Assembly: GCA_036429605.1 (NCBI GenBank)
Contig: JAVFKD010000016.1
Coordinates: forward strand, 4,774,001 to 4,838,000
Reading direction: 5' to 3'
DNA: 64,000 bases
Origin: Cladobotryum mycophilum
Taxonomy: Eukaryota; Ascomycota; Sordariomycetes; Hypocreales; Hypocreaceae
Shown: positions 23,692 to 33,741 of the stretch, piece by piece
Numbering within the stretch: the first letter of the stretch is position 1
Layout: each line of letters starts with the position of its first letter
Position numbers and translations under genes: made by a program
Notes under the pieces: model-generated
Database searches by the model: none
What the model saw: only the letters and a program-made list of their open reading frames with translations
Told to the model about the DNA's origin: nothing

Positions 23692-24977
23692 GTCGCATTG
23701 TGTTTCCCCAGAGAATGCCTAGATAGAGTGTGGAGTGAGAATTGAAGATCTAAACCTCAGACAGCATGTTGATGCGCAATTGGTCTACGACTGGCCTTTG
23801 GTGGAACTTTTTGTCCTTAAGTATCGAGAAAGATTAAACTTGTGAGACATGTAGTCAATAGATTTCGGGTCCAAACTCCACATAGTGCAATCTAGTGGGA
23901 CGTGTTTATCATCATTTTTGACAAGAAGGGCGTAAAAAAGAAAAGAAAAGAAAATAGGGAGATGAGAAGACGAGAGAGAAAAGATCATCAAGTGTTAGTG
24001 CAGATTACCGAACCTGGAAGCTTACATCCATGTTTAATTTAAGCTGCATCTCGTATCTTAGCAGTGCAACGCGACATTGACGGGTTTGCCGACTCAGATT
24101 GGCTAGCTAGGTAGGTGAGACGTGTTTCAACTGAGTCAGGTCAAGATTTTCTCCACAGCCAGTGACAATTGCTTGAGCTTGAACAGTGACAATGGATATA
24201 TACTCTGTGAATCGCGAGCAATATTCCAAGTTCTGGTCGCCTGCTATAAGCTACTAGTAGGAGGACCAGACGAAGAAGAAAATAAAATTGATATAGCGTC
24301 TTATGCATATTTAGTTCAGTTCATACTAAATTACCTACTACCTCCGGAGAGAGAAACTACATCGCTCGTATCTGCCTCTATTCATACATTTCGCCGCTAT
24401 CCTCACTCACCCTCACGTCTCGAGCTTTATAAGCAAAGGTAAACGATTGATCATAAGTGAAAAGTATTCTGGGGAGTCACTAATCAACTGTGATTTTTTG
24501 ATACAATAAAGAAGAACAAAACTACTTGGGTATCTGAGAAAAGAAAATCCTCTGGGTCTTTACAGAAACCGATTTGCTCCCGGGTAGGCAATGACTTGCA
24601 CGTATGAAGTCGGATGTCCAGAACGGGCTTCTAGAAGCCCCAGTGGAAACGGCACTGACGACATTTGTTCTACGAAGTACAGCGCGCGTACACCACTGAC
24701 GTAACCACCTCGCTGACGTCAAGCATTAGGAGGCTTTCGAGCCGTGACAAGGTGCTCCAGCTGCTTTCATCAAGAACCAACGTGTTTGAACACGCGCCCA
24801 TTGAATTCTCTTTTCTACATCTTCATAAACATCAATTCTCTCATTATTTTCTCCAATACAGGATATTCCCATAACCTTTAGAAAAATCCCAAAGGTCATC
24901 ATCCCGTGATCTTTTTATCATCAGCTACTTGGCCACTTTCTTTACCAGCCTTTCGCATCGCTCACCCTCTGCCCAGC
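23692..24977. other. divergent intergenic region
   Basis: Shared upstream region of the membrane protein gene (-) and the 24978 gene (+). It holds a purine-rich run near 23935-23980 and two CRE-like sites near 24700. Small ORFs here have no recognisable domain. Confidence 0.5.
24697..24721. promoter_or_regulatory. pair of CRE/ATF-like sites
   Basis: TGACGTAA at 24697-24704 and the palindrome TGACGTCA at 24714-24721 lie about 260 bp before the ATG at 24978. These are the core sites of bZIP ATF/CREB factors. The function is inferred from motif only. Confidence 0.4.
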
Positions 24978-26088
24978 ATGTTTAGACGACGCCGCCCATT
25001 GCACCCACCAGCAGCACCGGTGGACAACAGTTCAGACAGCGAAGCATCCGACGGTGATGTCCTTCCGGATGAAGATTTGTACAAGCCCACGCCGATTGAT
25101 ATCGCTGTGGTGCGCGCAATGCTAAGTCAAGCAAAGAAACTCCCGCCTGACTTGGTCGATTCCATCTTCGACTTTGCCGAGTACTGGGCTCATTCAGCGG
25201 TTGAGTTACACGAGAGCATCCGACTCAGTGGAACTGCACCATCCGAAGACACCTTGCTAGTAAGCATCCCGTAATTTTGACAGTGCACAAAATAGGAGCT
25301 CATTTGGATGATAGCTTCGTTCGTATCCCCTTGGCTTGGTGAATCTGGGTGGCGAAGAAACCGTCATTCCAACCAATTCGAAAGCTTATTCCACCAATCC
25401 ACTTCGACCTCTTCCACGCGGCAAGGAATACGATCCAGCATTCTTTGCAAAGTTGGCCAAATATCCGACTCCAAAGCTCGTCAGTCCAGCACGCAAGGTA
25501 GTCTTTTCCATGAAGAGCCAGGATCAGGGCTGGGCGTCGTCCTCAGACACCACATCCTGGACCTGGTTTGAAGCTGGCTTGGAAAAGTTCGACGCTGAAC
25601 ATGTTTGTAAGTCCTGTGGTCCCCTTCGACACGTACAAGTGAACAAGCTCTCATTCGAGTGAACAGGCAACGACAGCTGCAGTGACGAAGCCCGAAATTC
25701 ACACCCTGGAACGCATGACCCTCCGCTTTCTTTGTGCTCTCTGAGACCACTACAGCCAGAGATTAAGAGAAATGATAACGCACAGGGCGAGTATAAGTAC
25801 GATTTTCCGATTGAGCATCACAGTCAATGGGAGATTAAGCGCAACAAGCGCACAGAGGATCGATGGCGAACTCACGTAATCACCTGGTCATATCTCGACA
25901 ATGTCAATGCCGAATCAGAGGAAGGTCAGCGACTTGAGGAGCAAGGCAGGGGCCGCGATACTGGCGATGGATCGTTTGTGAGGGGCTTGAAATTTGGTGA
26001 CGTTGTCACGCTTTGGGGTAAGGCAAGGTTCCCTGGGTGGACGAATCGTGTGAGCTCGGCGCGGATTGATGTTTATTGGGCCGTCTGA
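24978..26088 (+). CDS. conserved fungal protein of unknown function
   Basis: Exons 24978-25259, 25315-25606 and 25667-26088 give 331 residues. Introns 25260-25314 (GTAAGC, phase 0) and 25607-25666 (GTAAGT, phase 1) both restore the frame. The start MFRRRR is chosen because the upstream in-frame ATG at 24906 adds only a short unstructured stretch. Residues ~1-30 are Arg/Pro-rich then acidic. Next come a predicted helical segment (AMLSQAKKLPPDLVDSIFDF, about residues 46-65), a middle region with SWTWFEAGLEKFD, and a C-terminal region with WRTHVITWSY, FGDVVTLWGKARFPGW and a final IDVYWAV. The layout matches a family common in ascomycetes that I cannot tie to a function. No signal peptide or membrane segment. 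Confidence 0.8.
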
Positions 26089-27418
26089 TGGACCCTGCAG
26101 GCTGCAATTAATTGTCGTTTAATAGTCTCTTGGAATGGATGTCAAATTGCAAAGCAGTGAAGTGTGTCAGAGATGACAATCACGACCTAAAGACTTGCTT
26201 GGTTCGTTACAGAAGACATCTAGCCTCTCAAGTATCTTACCTAGTCGAAACTTGCGTCGTGATGCCTTCCAAAGTCGACAATTATTAAACAGGTCGAGCA
26301 TTTGGTATTGTTACACGATGGAATCTTAAAGAACATAGTCCTTGACCCCCGCGTTGCCTAAGGCTTCCACAAGAGGAAACATGCCGAGCTCATTTCTTGT
26401 AAATCCAACACTACATGCTGCTTTCCAGTACCATATTACTTTTTAATAGCATAAAAGCTTCTTTCTTAACAAAACCCCTTTCAGCAATCTCGAGACAATC
26501 TAAAAATAGAACTGTTGCTTCAGTTGCTATGAAGAAGCTACCACCAAGTCTGAGAAGCGAGCTCTCGAAGCTGGCCGGACTGGGCAACATCCAAAGCGGC
26601 CTACCACCAATTCTCCGCGCCGCTCCCGTCATAGCCATCCGAGCTGGAGAGGTGCTCTCGAGGGCTACAAATGGCCGCAACATTATCGAGGATCGGATAT
26701 TGGGGTTTGACGAGGCCTTTATGCTTGCTGCCCCGGGTCCAACACGGCAGGAGGACATTACCACAGTGGACAGAGAGGTGGTGGGCATGAGAGCAGGGAT
26801 TGAGATGATGTGTGGGAGATGCAACAAAGACTTGCACAACACAGCCGATACTACGATTTCCAAGCATACATGGGACAATATGCCTCATAAATCCAACCAG
26901 GGTTCGTTTCGTAGTCTTGTATATCAATGCCGGCCATTGCTTCGACAATTGAACTCGCACAGGTCTCAAGGGCTATCGTCGGGAGGTTCTACATTGCCTT
27001 TATCCTCCATCTAAGCTGAATCTAGCTGGAGTTGACAATTTTGGTAGAAATCTCTTCCCAGTATCTTGTATATTAGTATTACCTAAATATTAATTCTCCT
27101 CTCAATCTCTACATATCGGCCTGCATCGTTGAGCCATCCCACTCTATGGCTTGGACCACAACCTGGAACCCCACAATGGACGGGAACCTTCAGCACGCTT
27201 TAGGCGACCAGGTGCCTGTAATTTAGTCGACAGGGGATTACAGCCTCCCCCTCCACTAACAATATCCTGGCCCGCCATCGAACACAGCTCTCTCTGGAGC
27301 CCCGGCGTGCGGAAGCTCCATTTCTCAGCTTTCGGTATCCTAAACACAACCTCATCCATCAAAACCATCACCAGAGAGACGACGGTTGTCAACACCACAC
27401 ATTTTAGTGTAAATCCCA
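26089..27418. other. mostly non-coding stretch with one doubtful ORF
   Basis: The only long plus-strand ORF is 26415-27014 (listed separately). The rest, including the leader of the Nudix gene, shows nothing I can name. Confidence 0.4.
26415..27014 (+). CDS. doubtful ORF, 199 residues
   Basis: An ATG-initiated single-exon frame. The N-terminus is hydrophobic then basic (SFLTKPLSAISRQSKNR), which could pass for a mitochondrial presequence. A Leu/Ala-rich middle and a CGRC motif follow. The opposite strand is also open over much of it (26411-26878). I recognise no family, and chance is a real alternative. Confidence 0.22.
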   Translation: MLLSSTILLFNSIKASFLTKPLSAISRQSKNRTVASVAMKKLPPSLRSELSKLAGLGNIQSGLPPILRAAPVIAIRAGEVLSRATNGRNIIEDRILGFDEAFMLAAPGPTRQEDITTVDREVVGMRAGIEMMCGRCNKDLHNTADTTISKHTWDNMPHKSNQGSFRSLVYQCRPLLRQLNSHRSQGLSSGGSTLPLSSI

Positions 27419-28376
27419 ATGCTTCTTCGAAAAGGCTTCAACCTTGTCCATCGACAGTTTCAACTAGGCCAGGCCGCTCGTCGCAACATGTCCACATTCA
27501 CAATCTCTCAAGCATCTCGTCAAGTCTCCGTCAGCTTGCCGGATGGCCTCTCTGAAGACCAAGTCAAATCTTTCAGGCCCTTCAACGTAAGTCGGTTGAC
27601 TGCAAGTATCATTGTAGCGAATATTGATAAATAAATCCCAGAGCTGGATCGATACACTGACCAAGTCCCTCGCCCTCCAATCCGATGCCGCACATCCATT
27701 CCACCCCGACCCATACGCCCTCCAATCCGTCACGGTCCAATCCTACGATCTCTTCGGTGGCGGCCGCCTTGGCTTCATCAAGCTCACCGCATCCGTCTCC
27801 AACTCGGCTGGCGAGACCCTCCCTGCAGCAGCCCTCCTGCGCGGCCCCAGCGTCGCCATGCTGGTGATGCTCATTCCCGACGATGCCCCTCCCGAATCCA
27901 ACGAGCGATACGTCATTCTCACGGTACAACCGCGTATACCCGTTGGTAGTCTGAGCTTTGTGGAGCTTCCGGCCGGCATGGTCGACGACGCTGGAAGCTT
28001 CAAAGGCGCGGCAGCCAAAGAAATTGAAGAGGAGCTTGGCATCACCATTCACGAGGACGAATTGGCATGTTTGAGCGAACTAGCGAGTGCTGCAGCAGCA
28101 AAGGCAGGCGCAGAGGAAGAGAACCTTGCGGCTGCCATGTTCCCCAGCGCGGGCGGCTGCGACGAACACATTACCATCTATAGTCACGAGCGACGCATAC
28201 CAAGATCTCAATTGAGCGAATGGGAAGGACGCCTTACGGGTCTACGGTCTCACGGGGAGAAGATCACGCTCAAGGTGGTACCCATGGAGGATCTCTGGAA
28301 AGAAGGTGCTCGGGATGCCAAATGTCTCGCTGCGATCGCCCTGTGGCAAGGTCTACGCCAGGAGAAGAAGCTGTAA
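27419..28376 (+). CDS. Nudix hydrolase, ADP-sugar diphosphatase-like, probably mitochondrial
   Basis: Exons 27419-27586 and 27642-28376 (intron 55 nt, GTAAGT...CCCAG, phase 0) encode 300 residues. The N-terminus MLLRKGFNLVHRQFQLGQ is basic and amphipathic, as in mitochondrial targeting; an internal ATG at 27488 could give a cytosolic form. The Nudix box reads AGMVDDAGSFKGAAAKEIEE then ELGI: the first Glu of GX5EX7REUXEEXGU is Gly and the Arg is Lys, while the metal-binding EIEEE cluster is kept. This relaxed box is seen in ADP-sugar/nucleoside diphosphate-sugar hydrolases. The gene is convergent with a second Nudix gene 74 bp away. Confidence 0.85.
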
Positions 28377-28450
28377 TGGAGTCTGGCCCATTTTACTCTA
28401 TAGGCTTATGTGACTGGCCAGACCCTTTTGATCATTGTCGTCCCAGATGC

Positions 28451-29204
28451 TCATAGTTTCAGTCGCTGGGCTAGCAGAATGCCTTCAGCAAAGGTGCCGA
28501 CCCTTGCATCAATGGCGCATCCCTCGGCTTCTAGCTTTTTGCATTCCTCCCAGAGATTCGCCAATGGTACGGTAAAGACCTCTATGAATTCGTTTTCTTC
28601 CAACTCAGGCTTGGGATTCTGGTTCGCGGGAAGTGACATGTCGATAGTAACGTGAACCATGCGCAAATTCGTGTTGCAGAAGCCTGGGTCATTGTACATG
28701 ATGGGCGACGTCTCGTTTACGATACCAACATAACCCGTCTCTTCCTTGAGCTCTCGGACAGCAGCTTGCTCGGCCGTCTCGCCCGCATCGATGAGGCCAG
28801 CTGGTACTTCGATGGTGATTTTGTCAATGGGCGGTCGGTATTGCTTCTGGAGGATGATCTCTTTGCCCGTGGGCTTGTCGAGGATTGCGACGATGCCAAC
28901 ACCGTCTATTTCTGCATCGGCGGGACGAGTGCGTCGCTCAGCGGATTCCCATGTGCGCTCGGTGCCTAGAGGATCCTGATACGTTATCCTGCTCGGCAAC
29001 CAAGGTTAATTATTGCGCAGCGGTCAAGTCAAGGCAAGGTTCGAGGTCGGTGTGGCGGCGTACTTGACAAGCTTGCACCATCTCGCTTCGCTGTCGGACT
29101 GGGAGGTCAGTCAGCGTCAGCGTCAACGCCCAGTCAGGCGCTGGGGGTTCTTGGCTACATACCAAAGGCCCCGTGGAAAGCACTTTTGAGCCAGGCATGG
29201 ACAT
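28451..29204 (-). CDS. ADP-ribose pyrophosphatase, YSA1-like Nudix hydrolase
   Basis: Three exons: 29204-29163 (14 codons), 29098-29064 (35 nt) and 28988-28451, 204 residues. Introns are 29099-29162 (GTATGT, branch CTGAC, phase 0) and 28989-29063 (GTACGC, phase 2). Splicing yields LVKITYQDPLGTERTW, a hallmark of the YSA1 family. The Nudix box is canonical (GLIDAGETAEQAAVREL then KEETGY). The expected reaction is ADP-ribose to AMP plus ribose 5-phosphate in the cytosol. The tiny first exons are easily missed. A second ATG lies at 29198. Confidence 0.92.
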
Positions 29205-29757
29205 TCTGAATGGAGATTCCGTGTATTCACGGGAGCAAACGTCCTTTTTTTTTTTTTTTAGAATGTTGGAGGAAGAGTCGGGTTACAGACTACCCGGCCT
29301 TGTTTTCAAGAGGATTGTGGTGATACGTAGTGCGGGGTTCATGGTCGCCTCCAGGGCTGCAGACAGGATGGAGGGGCAGCATGGAGCGCGGGCCGACTTT
29401 GACATGAGGCTCAGGGAGCCGGGCTGCTTGCTGAAGGCAACTAAAGAGGCGCCCAAGGCAACGGCTGCCTGGTTTCGCTGGAATGTCAGCCTCAGCAGTG
29501 CCCTACAGATGGATTTACAGTGCAACCATTGGTCGTTGCCTCGTGAGCCTTGAAGCATGGTATGGTATGGTGATGGCATTTGGACAGCCCATTATCTAAG
29601 GTATCCATTCCCGAATGAATAAGATTTCAAGGAGTTTGAATTCAACCTACTGTGCAAGTTAATAAATGCCTCTATCCGCGCCAGAATCTACAGATGACTA
29701 CCTATCTAAATGATACAGGCCACTGGAAACTATAATAATCCGTGTATCCATTCCTCG
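29205..29757. other. intergenic
   Basis: Contains a 15-base poly-T (29245-29259). No gene seen. Confidence 0.4.
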
Positions 29758-30000
29758 TTACCATCCATTATCCGAATCTCTTCCCCTCCTTCCTTCATTC
29801 ACGTTTCTTCTCTTGGTGATTTCTATCAGAACCATTCCAACAGCCAAAACTCCAGAACCGATAGCGAACCCCATATTTGCATCCCGCAAAGCGAAGCCTG
29901 CTATTAACCCAGAAAGCATGGAAAGAAACAAAATTCCAAGCAGCAGGGAAATAAACCACCTCCTTTTGACGGACTCTTGACCTCTTTCGCTAGTCTTCAT
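29758..30000 (-). CDS. possible small two-helix membrane protein
   Basis: The 80-residue ORF begins with a charged segment (MKTSERGQESVKRRW) followed by two hydrophobic helices (about residues 15-37 and 43-60) and a basic tail. A charge-flanked helical hairpin is more ordered than most chance ORFs, but I see no family and no splice support. It could be the last exon of a longer gene. Confidence 0.35.
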   Translation of the reverse strand: MKTSERGQESVKRRWFISLLLGILFLSMLSGLIAGFALRDANMGFAIGSGVLAVGMVLIEITKRRNVNEGRRGRDSDNGW

Positions 30001-31082
30001 CACTACCTAGTTAGCGAACCGTGATTCCATCCGTCAAATAAGGAAACAACATGCCTGGAATACTCCCTCATGGAGGTCGATTTCTCGTAACGATAATGGA
30101 GCACCTCCAAGCAAGGATGGTCGATGGATGGGAGGAGGGAACTGAATCACAACATCACCTGCCAGACTGCTTGCGCTCATATTCACTCACTCCCACTTCA
30201 AGTTTTGTCGGACCGGCTCTTTATTGTCACCTGAAAACTCATCCGAATCGAAAGCAAAGATGAGTTTCATATATGCATCAACAAACCTAACGGTTCAGGG
30301 AATGCAAAATCAACCATGGAAACATCTCATCACCCCCCAATTTCTTGGAGCATGATTTACCTACGCATGTTGAGCGCATCAATACTCATGCCCCTCTAAC
30401 ACACTCCATTGGCTTACGCACATGGTGTATAATGCTCCCGTCTACCATATATGACGGAAACATTTGGCCCAATTGCATTTTGATAGAGAACACCGCTGTG
30501 CTGAACTGTTTCCTACTATACTCAGAACGAAACGCACACATGTGCGTTACAGATGCCGTGCGGTAAGGTGGTTGTCAACGGCCAATGGAAGGCTTGGCCG
30601 CAGCTGCGCCTCACATCCCGATCAGATTCCTCATGTTCTTAAAGTTATTGACCGTCCGCTTCGATCAAAGTCTTGATGTTTTGTTTCTCTTAGTATGACT
30701 GAAATTATTTAGTGTGTTTTTTTTTCAAGCAAATTTCGCAGCAAAACTTCGTCATGAATGGCCAAACGATGGCTGGATATGCTGCTCTTCAGAGCACCTA
30801 TTCAGAGCCATGGAGCTCATGGTACCGCAGGTTCAGTAGTCCTACTGTCGGGCGTTGCTCTAGGGGACTAGGGCAGTTGAGTTTGTTGAATGATGGGGGG
30901 TCAACCTCACTAAGAGACCCAGAAGCTCCAGCGGACTTCAACAGACCATGGTACGTTCCATTCCATACCTGTTCTCCAGGGCTCCAGCACCTCGGATGGA
31001 TCCATCCATGGATCCATGCCCGGATGGCAAGCGGCGGGTTGGCTTGCAAGTGCACTCGAGACTGATTTGATTGTCTAAGCAG
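30001..31082. other. upstream region of the zinc finger gene
   Basis: Contains a poly-T at 30717-30725 and a paired palindrome at 30996-31017. It probably also holds an unresolved first exon of the downstream gene, because that ORF has no early ATG. Confidence 0.4.
30996..31017. repeat. two direct copies of a 10-bp palindrome
   Basis: ATGGATCCAT occurs at 30996-31005 and again at 31008-31017, each a perfect palindrome, separated by CC. It could be a dimer-binding operator upstream of the zinc finger gene; this is inference from symmetry alone. Confidence 0.6.
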
Positions 31083-32369
31083 AATAAATTGCCTTTTCAT
31101 CTTCGACGCTTCGCTTCCTCCTGCTCTTCTCCTCTGATAAACTCGACAATATTCTCCTGTGATTCCGAAACACAATCGCTTGCCAGCACCAGGCTTAGCC
31201 AACCAGACATCAATTCAGCCCTTCAGACAAGAATCCCTCGCATATCGGCTTGCACTGACGGCGATCACGATGATGATATTCTGTCAGAAACTGAGGTGTC
31301 TTACGATTCTGAGATTTCCTTGGAACTTCCAGAAGCTATCCGGTCGGAATCCTTGACGCAAATACTCCATGCCTTCAATCAATTCCGACGGTGCAACACA
31401 GGCTCTGCCCAAGATACCACAACTCATTCGGACAATAATCAGCTTCCAGCCAGCTCTGGAACCAATGTGCAGCAGAACGGGTCTGGCAACCAGCTCAGGG
31501 CCAACAAGGGAAAGAGAAAGCGGGACGGTGAAGGTGATGGTGATGGTGAAGACGAGCAGCCTTCAAACAAACCTCGTTCTGATGTTGAATCTGTTGAAGA
31601 AACCACCCTATTGTGGGCTTGTCCATTTTATAAATGGAAGCCTCTCCGCTATCCCAACTGCAGACCCAAGATTCTCAGGGAGATCAATCGTGTGAAGCAA
31701 CATCTTCGCTTGGACCACTCAATCCCCATCCATTGCGTCATCTGTTCCATGGAGTTTCAGAACAAGAAAAAGCTAGACGCACACCTTCGGGAACAAGGCT
31801 GCGCGCGTCAAGAGCTGAAGCAATGGGAAGGTTTCATTACTGAAGAGCAAAGCAAGAAGCTCAAGAAACGCTCCGACCGCAAAAAGACACAATTCGAACA
31901 ATGGTACGATATTTTTGCCATTTTGTTCCCAGCGGGGCCGCGGCCAGAAAGCCCTTACATGGAGGGAAAGTCGTCAAGCGAGCTATTGGAGTTTCGAGCC
32001 TTCATAGCACAGGAATGGTCAGCTCTCTTGAACAAGCTCACTCAAGAAAGGCTTCCCATTGAGCTTCGACAACTTGAAGCGCCGATCCAACAATGCTTTA
32101 ATTCGCTTGTTGAAGAAATTTTAGGCCATCTCCTCGACCAGTTCGAATCCAGTCGCACCAACTCCGGCTCCTCCCAGTCTCGCAGCAACGATGCCGATAC
32201 CGTGGGGATTATGGGACCAACACCGATTGGCCCTACGTTTCAAGAGTTTGATGGAATGGATGATTATTTTCGTTTTGTTAGCACCGGGATCGGGCAGATT
32301 TTCGAGGGTTACAATGAGGGAGGGGAGACTCCTGATGTTGATACGCAAATGTTGTTGAATCATACTTAG
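31083..32369 (+). CDS. C2H2-like zinc finger protein, fungal (5' end unresolved)
   Basis: About 428 residues are open after an acceptor-like CTAAGCAG ending at 31082. A TGA lies just upstream in frame (31068-31070) and there is no ATG in the first half, so a first exon must be spliced on from upstream; I could not fix it. An acidic and Ser-rich N-terminal part is followed by a basic stretch (NKGKRKRDG), a GDGDGED acidic run, and a Cys/His block: WACPFYKW, NC, INRVKQHL, DH, then CVICSMEF and a final H...C. This is the degenerate zinc-finger layout common in fungal nuclear proteins. A helical C-terminal half follows. A DNA-binding or regulatory role is inferred. Confidence 0.7.
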   Translation, partial: NKLPFHLRRFASSCSSPLINSTIFSCDSETQSLASTRLSQPDINSALQTRIPRISACTDGDHDDDILSETEVSYDSEISLELPEAIRSESLTQILHAFNQFRRCNTGSAQDTTTHSDNNQLPASSGTNVQQNGSGNQLRANKGKRKRDGEGDGDGEDEQPSNKPRSDVESVEETTLLWACPFYKWKPLRYPNCRPKILREINRVKQHLRLDHSIPIHCVICSMEFQNKKKLDAHLREQGCARQELKQWEGFITEEQSKKLKKRSDRKKTQFEQWYDIFAILFPAGPRPESPYMEGKSSSELLEFRAFIAQEWSALLNKLTQERLPIELRQLEAPIQQCFNSLVEEILGHLLDQFESSRTNSGSSQSRSNDADTVGIMGPTPIGPTFQEFDGMDDYFRFVSTGIGQIFEGYNEGGETPDVDTQMLLNHT

Positions 32370-33245
32370 ACGGTATTTTGCCCAACACTGGCGATTATCT
32401 CATTTTGAGCGGGCAACTTATAAGGATGAACTGGTGTGCAATGGTAACGGAAATGGTCAGGAGTAACAGAGCTCTGGAGGCTACGGTATACACTCGTTTC
32501 TGATGATAATAATGATAATATAACAAGATCGAATCAACTATAATATGTGGAAAATACAGTTCCAATAAGATCATATCAGATTTCTCGCGTTCCCTCCATT
32601 ACACTCATCCTCAAAAAGGCAAGCTGCCCAGCACAAGTTGGAATGGAGTGAGTGCACCAGCCTCAAAGATACCCCGACACAAGCCCTTCCAAAGTGCCAG
32701 GTGGATACTTCTCGACCAAGGATAAAATGTAAAATTGTTGACAATTGCAATCCCACCAATCGTGGCATCGCCGTGTAAAACATGCATTGTTGATCCAGAA
32801 TGAGATGCCGGCCGAGTGAGAGGTGGATCTCTCTACACTTGTGCATGTGCGTGCATTCATGCCGCGCCAGATCTGCAGAGGCGGAAATATCTTGGTTTCG
32901 GTCCTTGCGTGGTGGATCAAAATCAAGACATCATCAAGTGGACAGTCACTTGGTAAAATCAAGATAATTCAGTGGGCTTCAAACTTCTTTTTCCGGTAGA
33001 GAAATCTTCCATGATTGCCTCCGGCACCGATACTGGTGCTTCAAATGTAAATCGCAAGAAGACCCCATCTACCGTCTGATGCAGATGTGGATGCTGTTTT
33101 CTCCATCATGACAGTTCAGCTGGTGTCTTTGCTTGACCCATCACGACGGTGGCGAGAAGTGATCAACGAACTATATATAATGGACATCAATTACTTCTCA
33201 TTTCTAAATTCTCGATAGCTATCTCAGAGCACATAAACTAGCATC
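32370..33245. other. intergenic
   Basis: Small ATA/ATG-type repeats occur near 32500-32525. A TATA element sits near the right end. No gene seen. Confidence 0.45.
33172..33180 (+). promoter_or_regulatory. TATA box of the small secreted protein gene
   Basis: TATATATAA lies about 66-74 bp upstream of the ATG at 33246, with no ATG in between. Confidence 0.5.
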
Positions 33246-33741
33246 ATGCATCTCTTCACATTGCTCCCGTTTGCCCTGGCCGTCTCGGCTGAACGTCTGG
33301 TAACCCTCTCCACATCAACTTATCCAACCAACACACACGCATAACGCCTAATCATAACTGTTTAGGCTACTTTCTTCAGCCGTCCACAGTTCCGTGGTGC
33401 TGCCTTGGCGGTATCTACTCCCAACGAGTGCTTCGACCTTGTCGCTGATGGAGGCCCTGGCCTGCAAGTGACCCGCTTCAAGACTACACGAGTTCTGGTT
33501 TGCTAACAAACCAACAGTGCGAATGGGTTTTCTTCCGTGCAGTTTGGTTCGGCCAAACACTGCGACGCTTTCGGGTGAGTCAATATTCTCCTATTTGCAT
33601 TACTTCTCCACAGAGATCAAAGGACTAATATCGCAAAGTGACTCGGTTTGTGGAGTGGATGGCTTTTCGTTCAACGACAGTTTGCAGTGGGAACGTTCGG
33701 GAGCTCTTGCTCGTAGCGTGAAGTGTTATATCTCTGAGTAG
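33246..33741 (+). CDS. small secreted protein, beta/gamma-crystallin-like, with a GC-AG intron
   Basis: Four exons: 33246-33299, 33366-33463, 33518-33574 and 33639-33741, 103 residues. Introns 1 and 3 are GT-AG; intron 2 (33464-33517) starts GCAAGT and ends CTAACAAACCAACAG. The nearby GT donor would lead to a stop at the next junction. Residues 1-15 form a signal peptide (MHLFTLLPFALAVSA). The mature part has four Cys (NEC, KHC, SVC, VKC). ATFFSRPQFRGA and FSSVQFG resemble the aromatic...Gly...Ser pattern of beta/gamma-crystallin repeats. Secretion is well supported. The fold is a guess, and an effector or antimicrobial role is only possible. A TATA box precedes it. Confidence 0.75.

Noticed and set aside
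23785..23991. First exon with signal peptide for the membrane protein gene
   Set aside because: The hydrophobic start fits, but no donor gives an in-phase join to the acceptor before 23691; left as a possibility only.
24122..24442. 106-residue ORF
   Set aside because: Low-complexity composition, no domain and no splice context; probably chance.
32130..32170. tRNA-like GTTCGAATCC string
   Set aside because: It lies in the coding frame of the zinc finger gene and has no matching acceptor or anticodon arms nearby.
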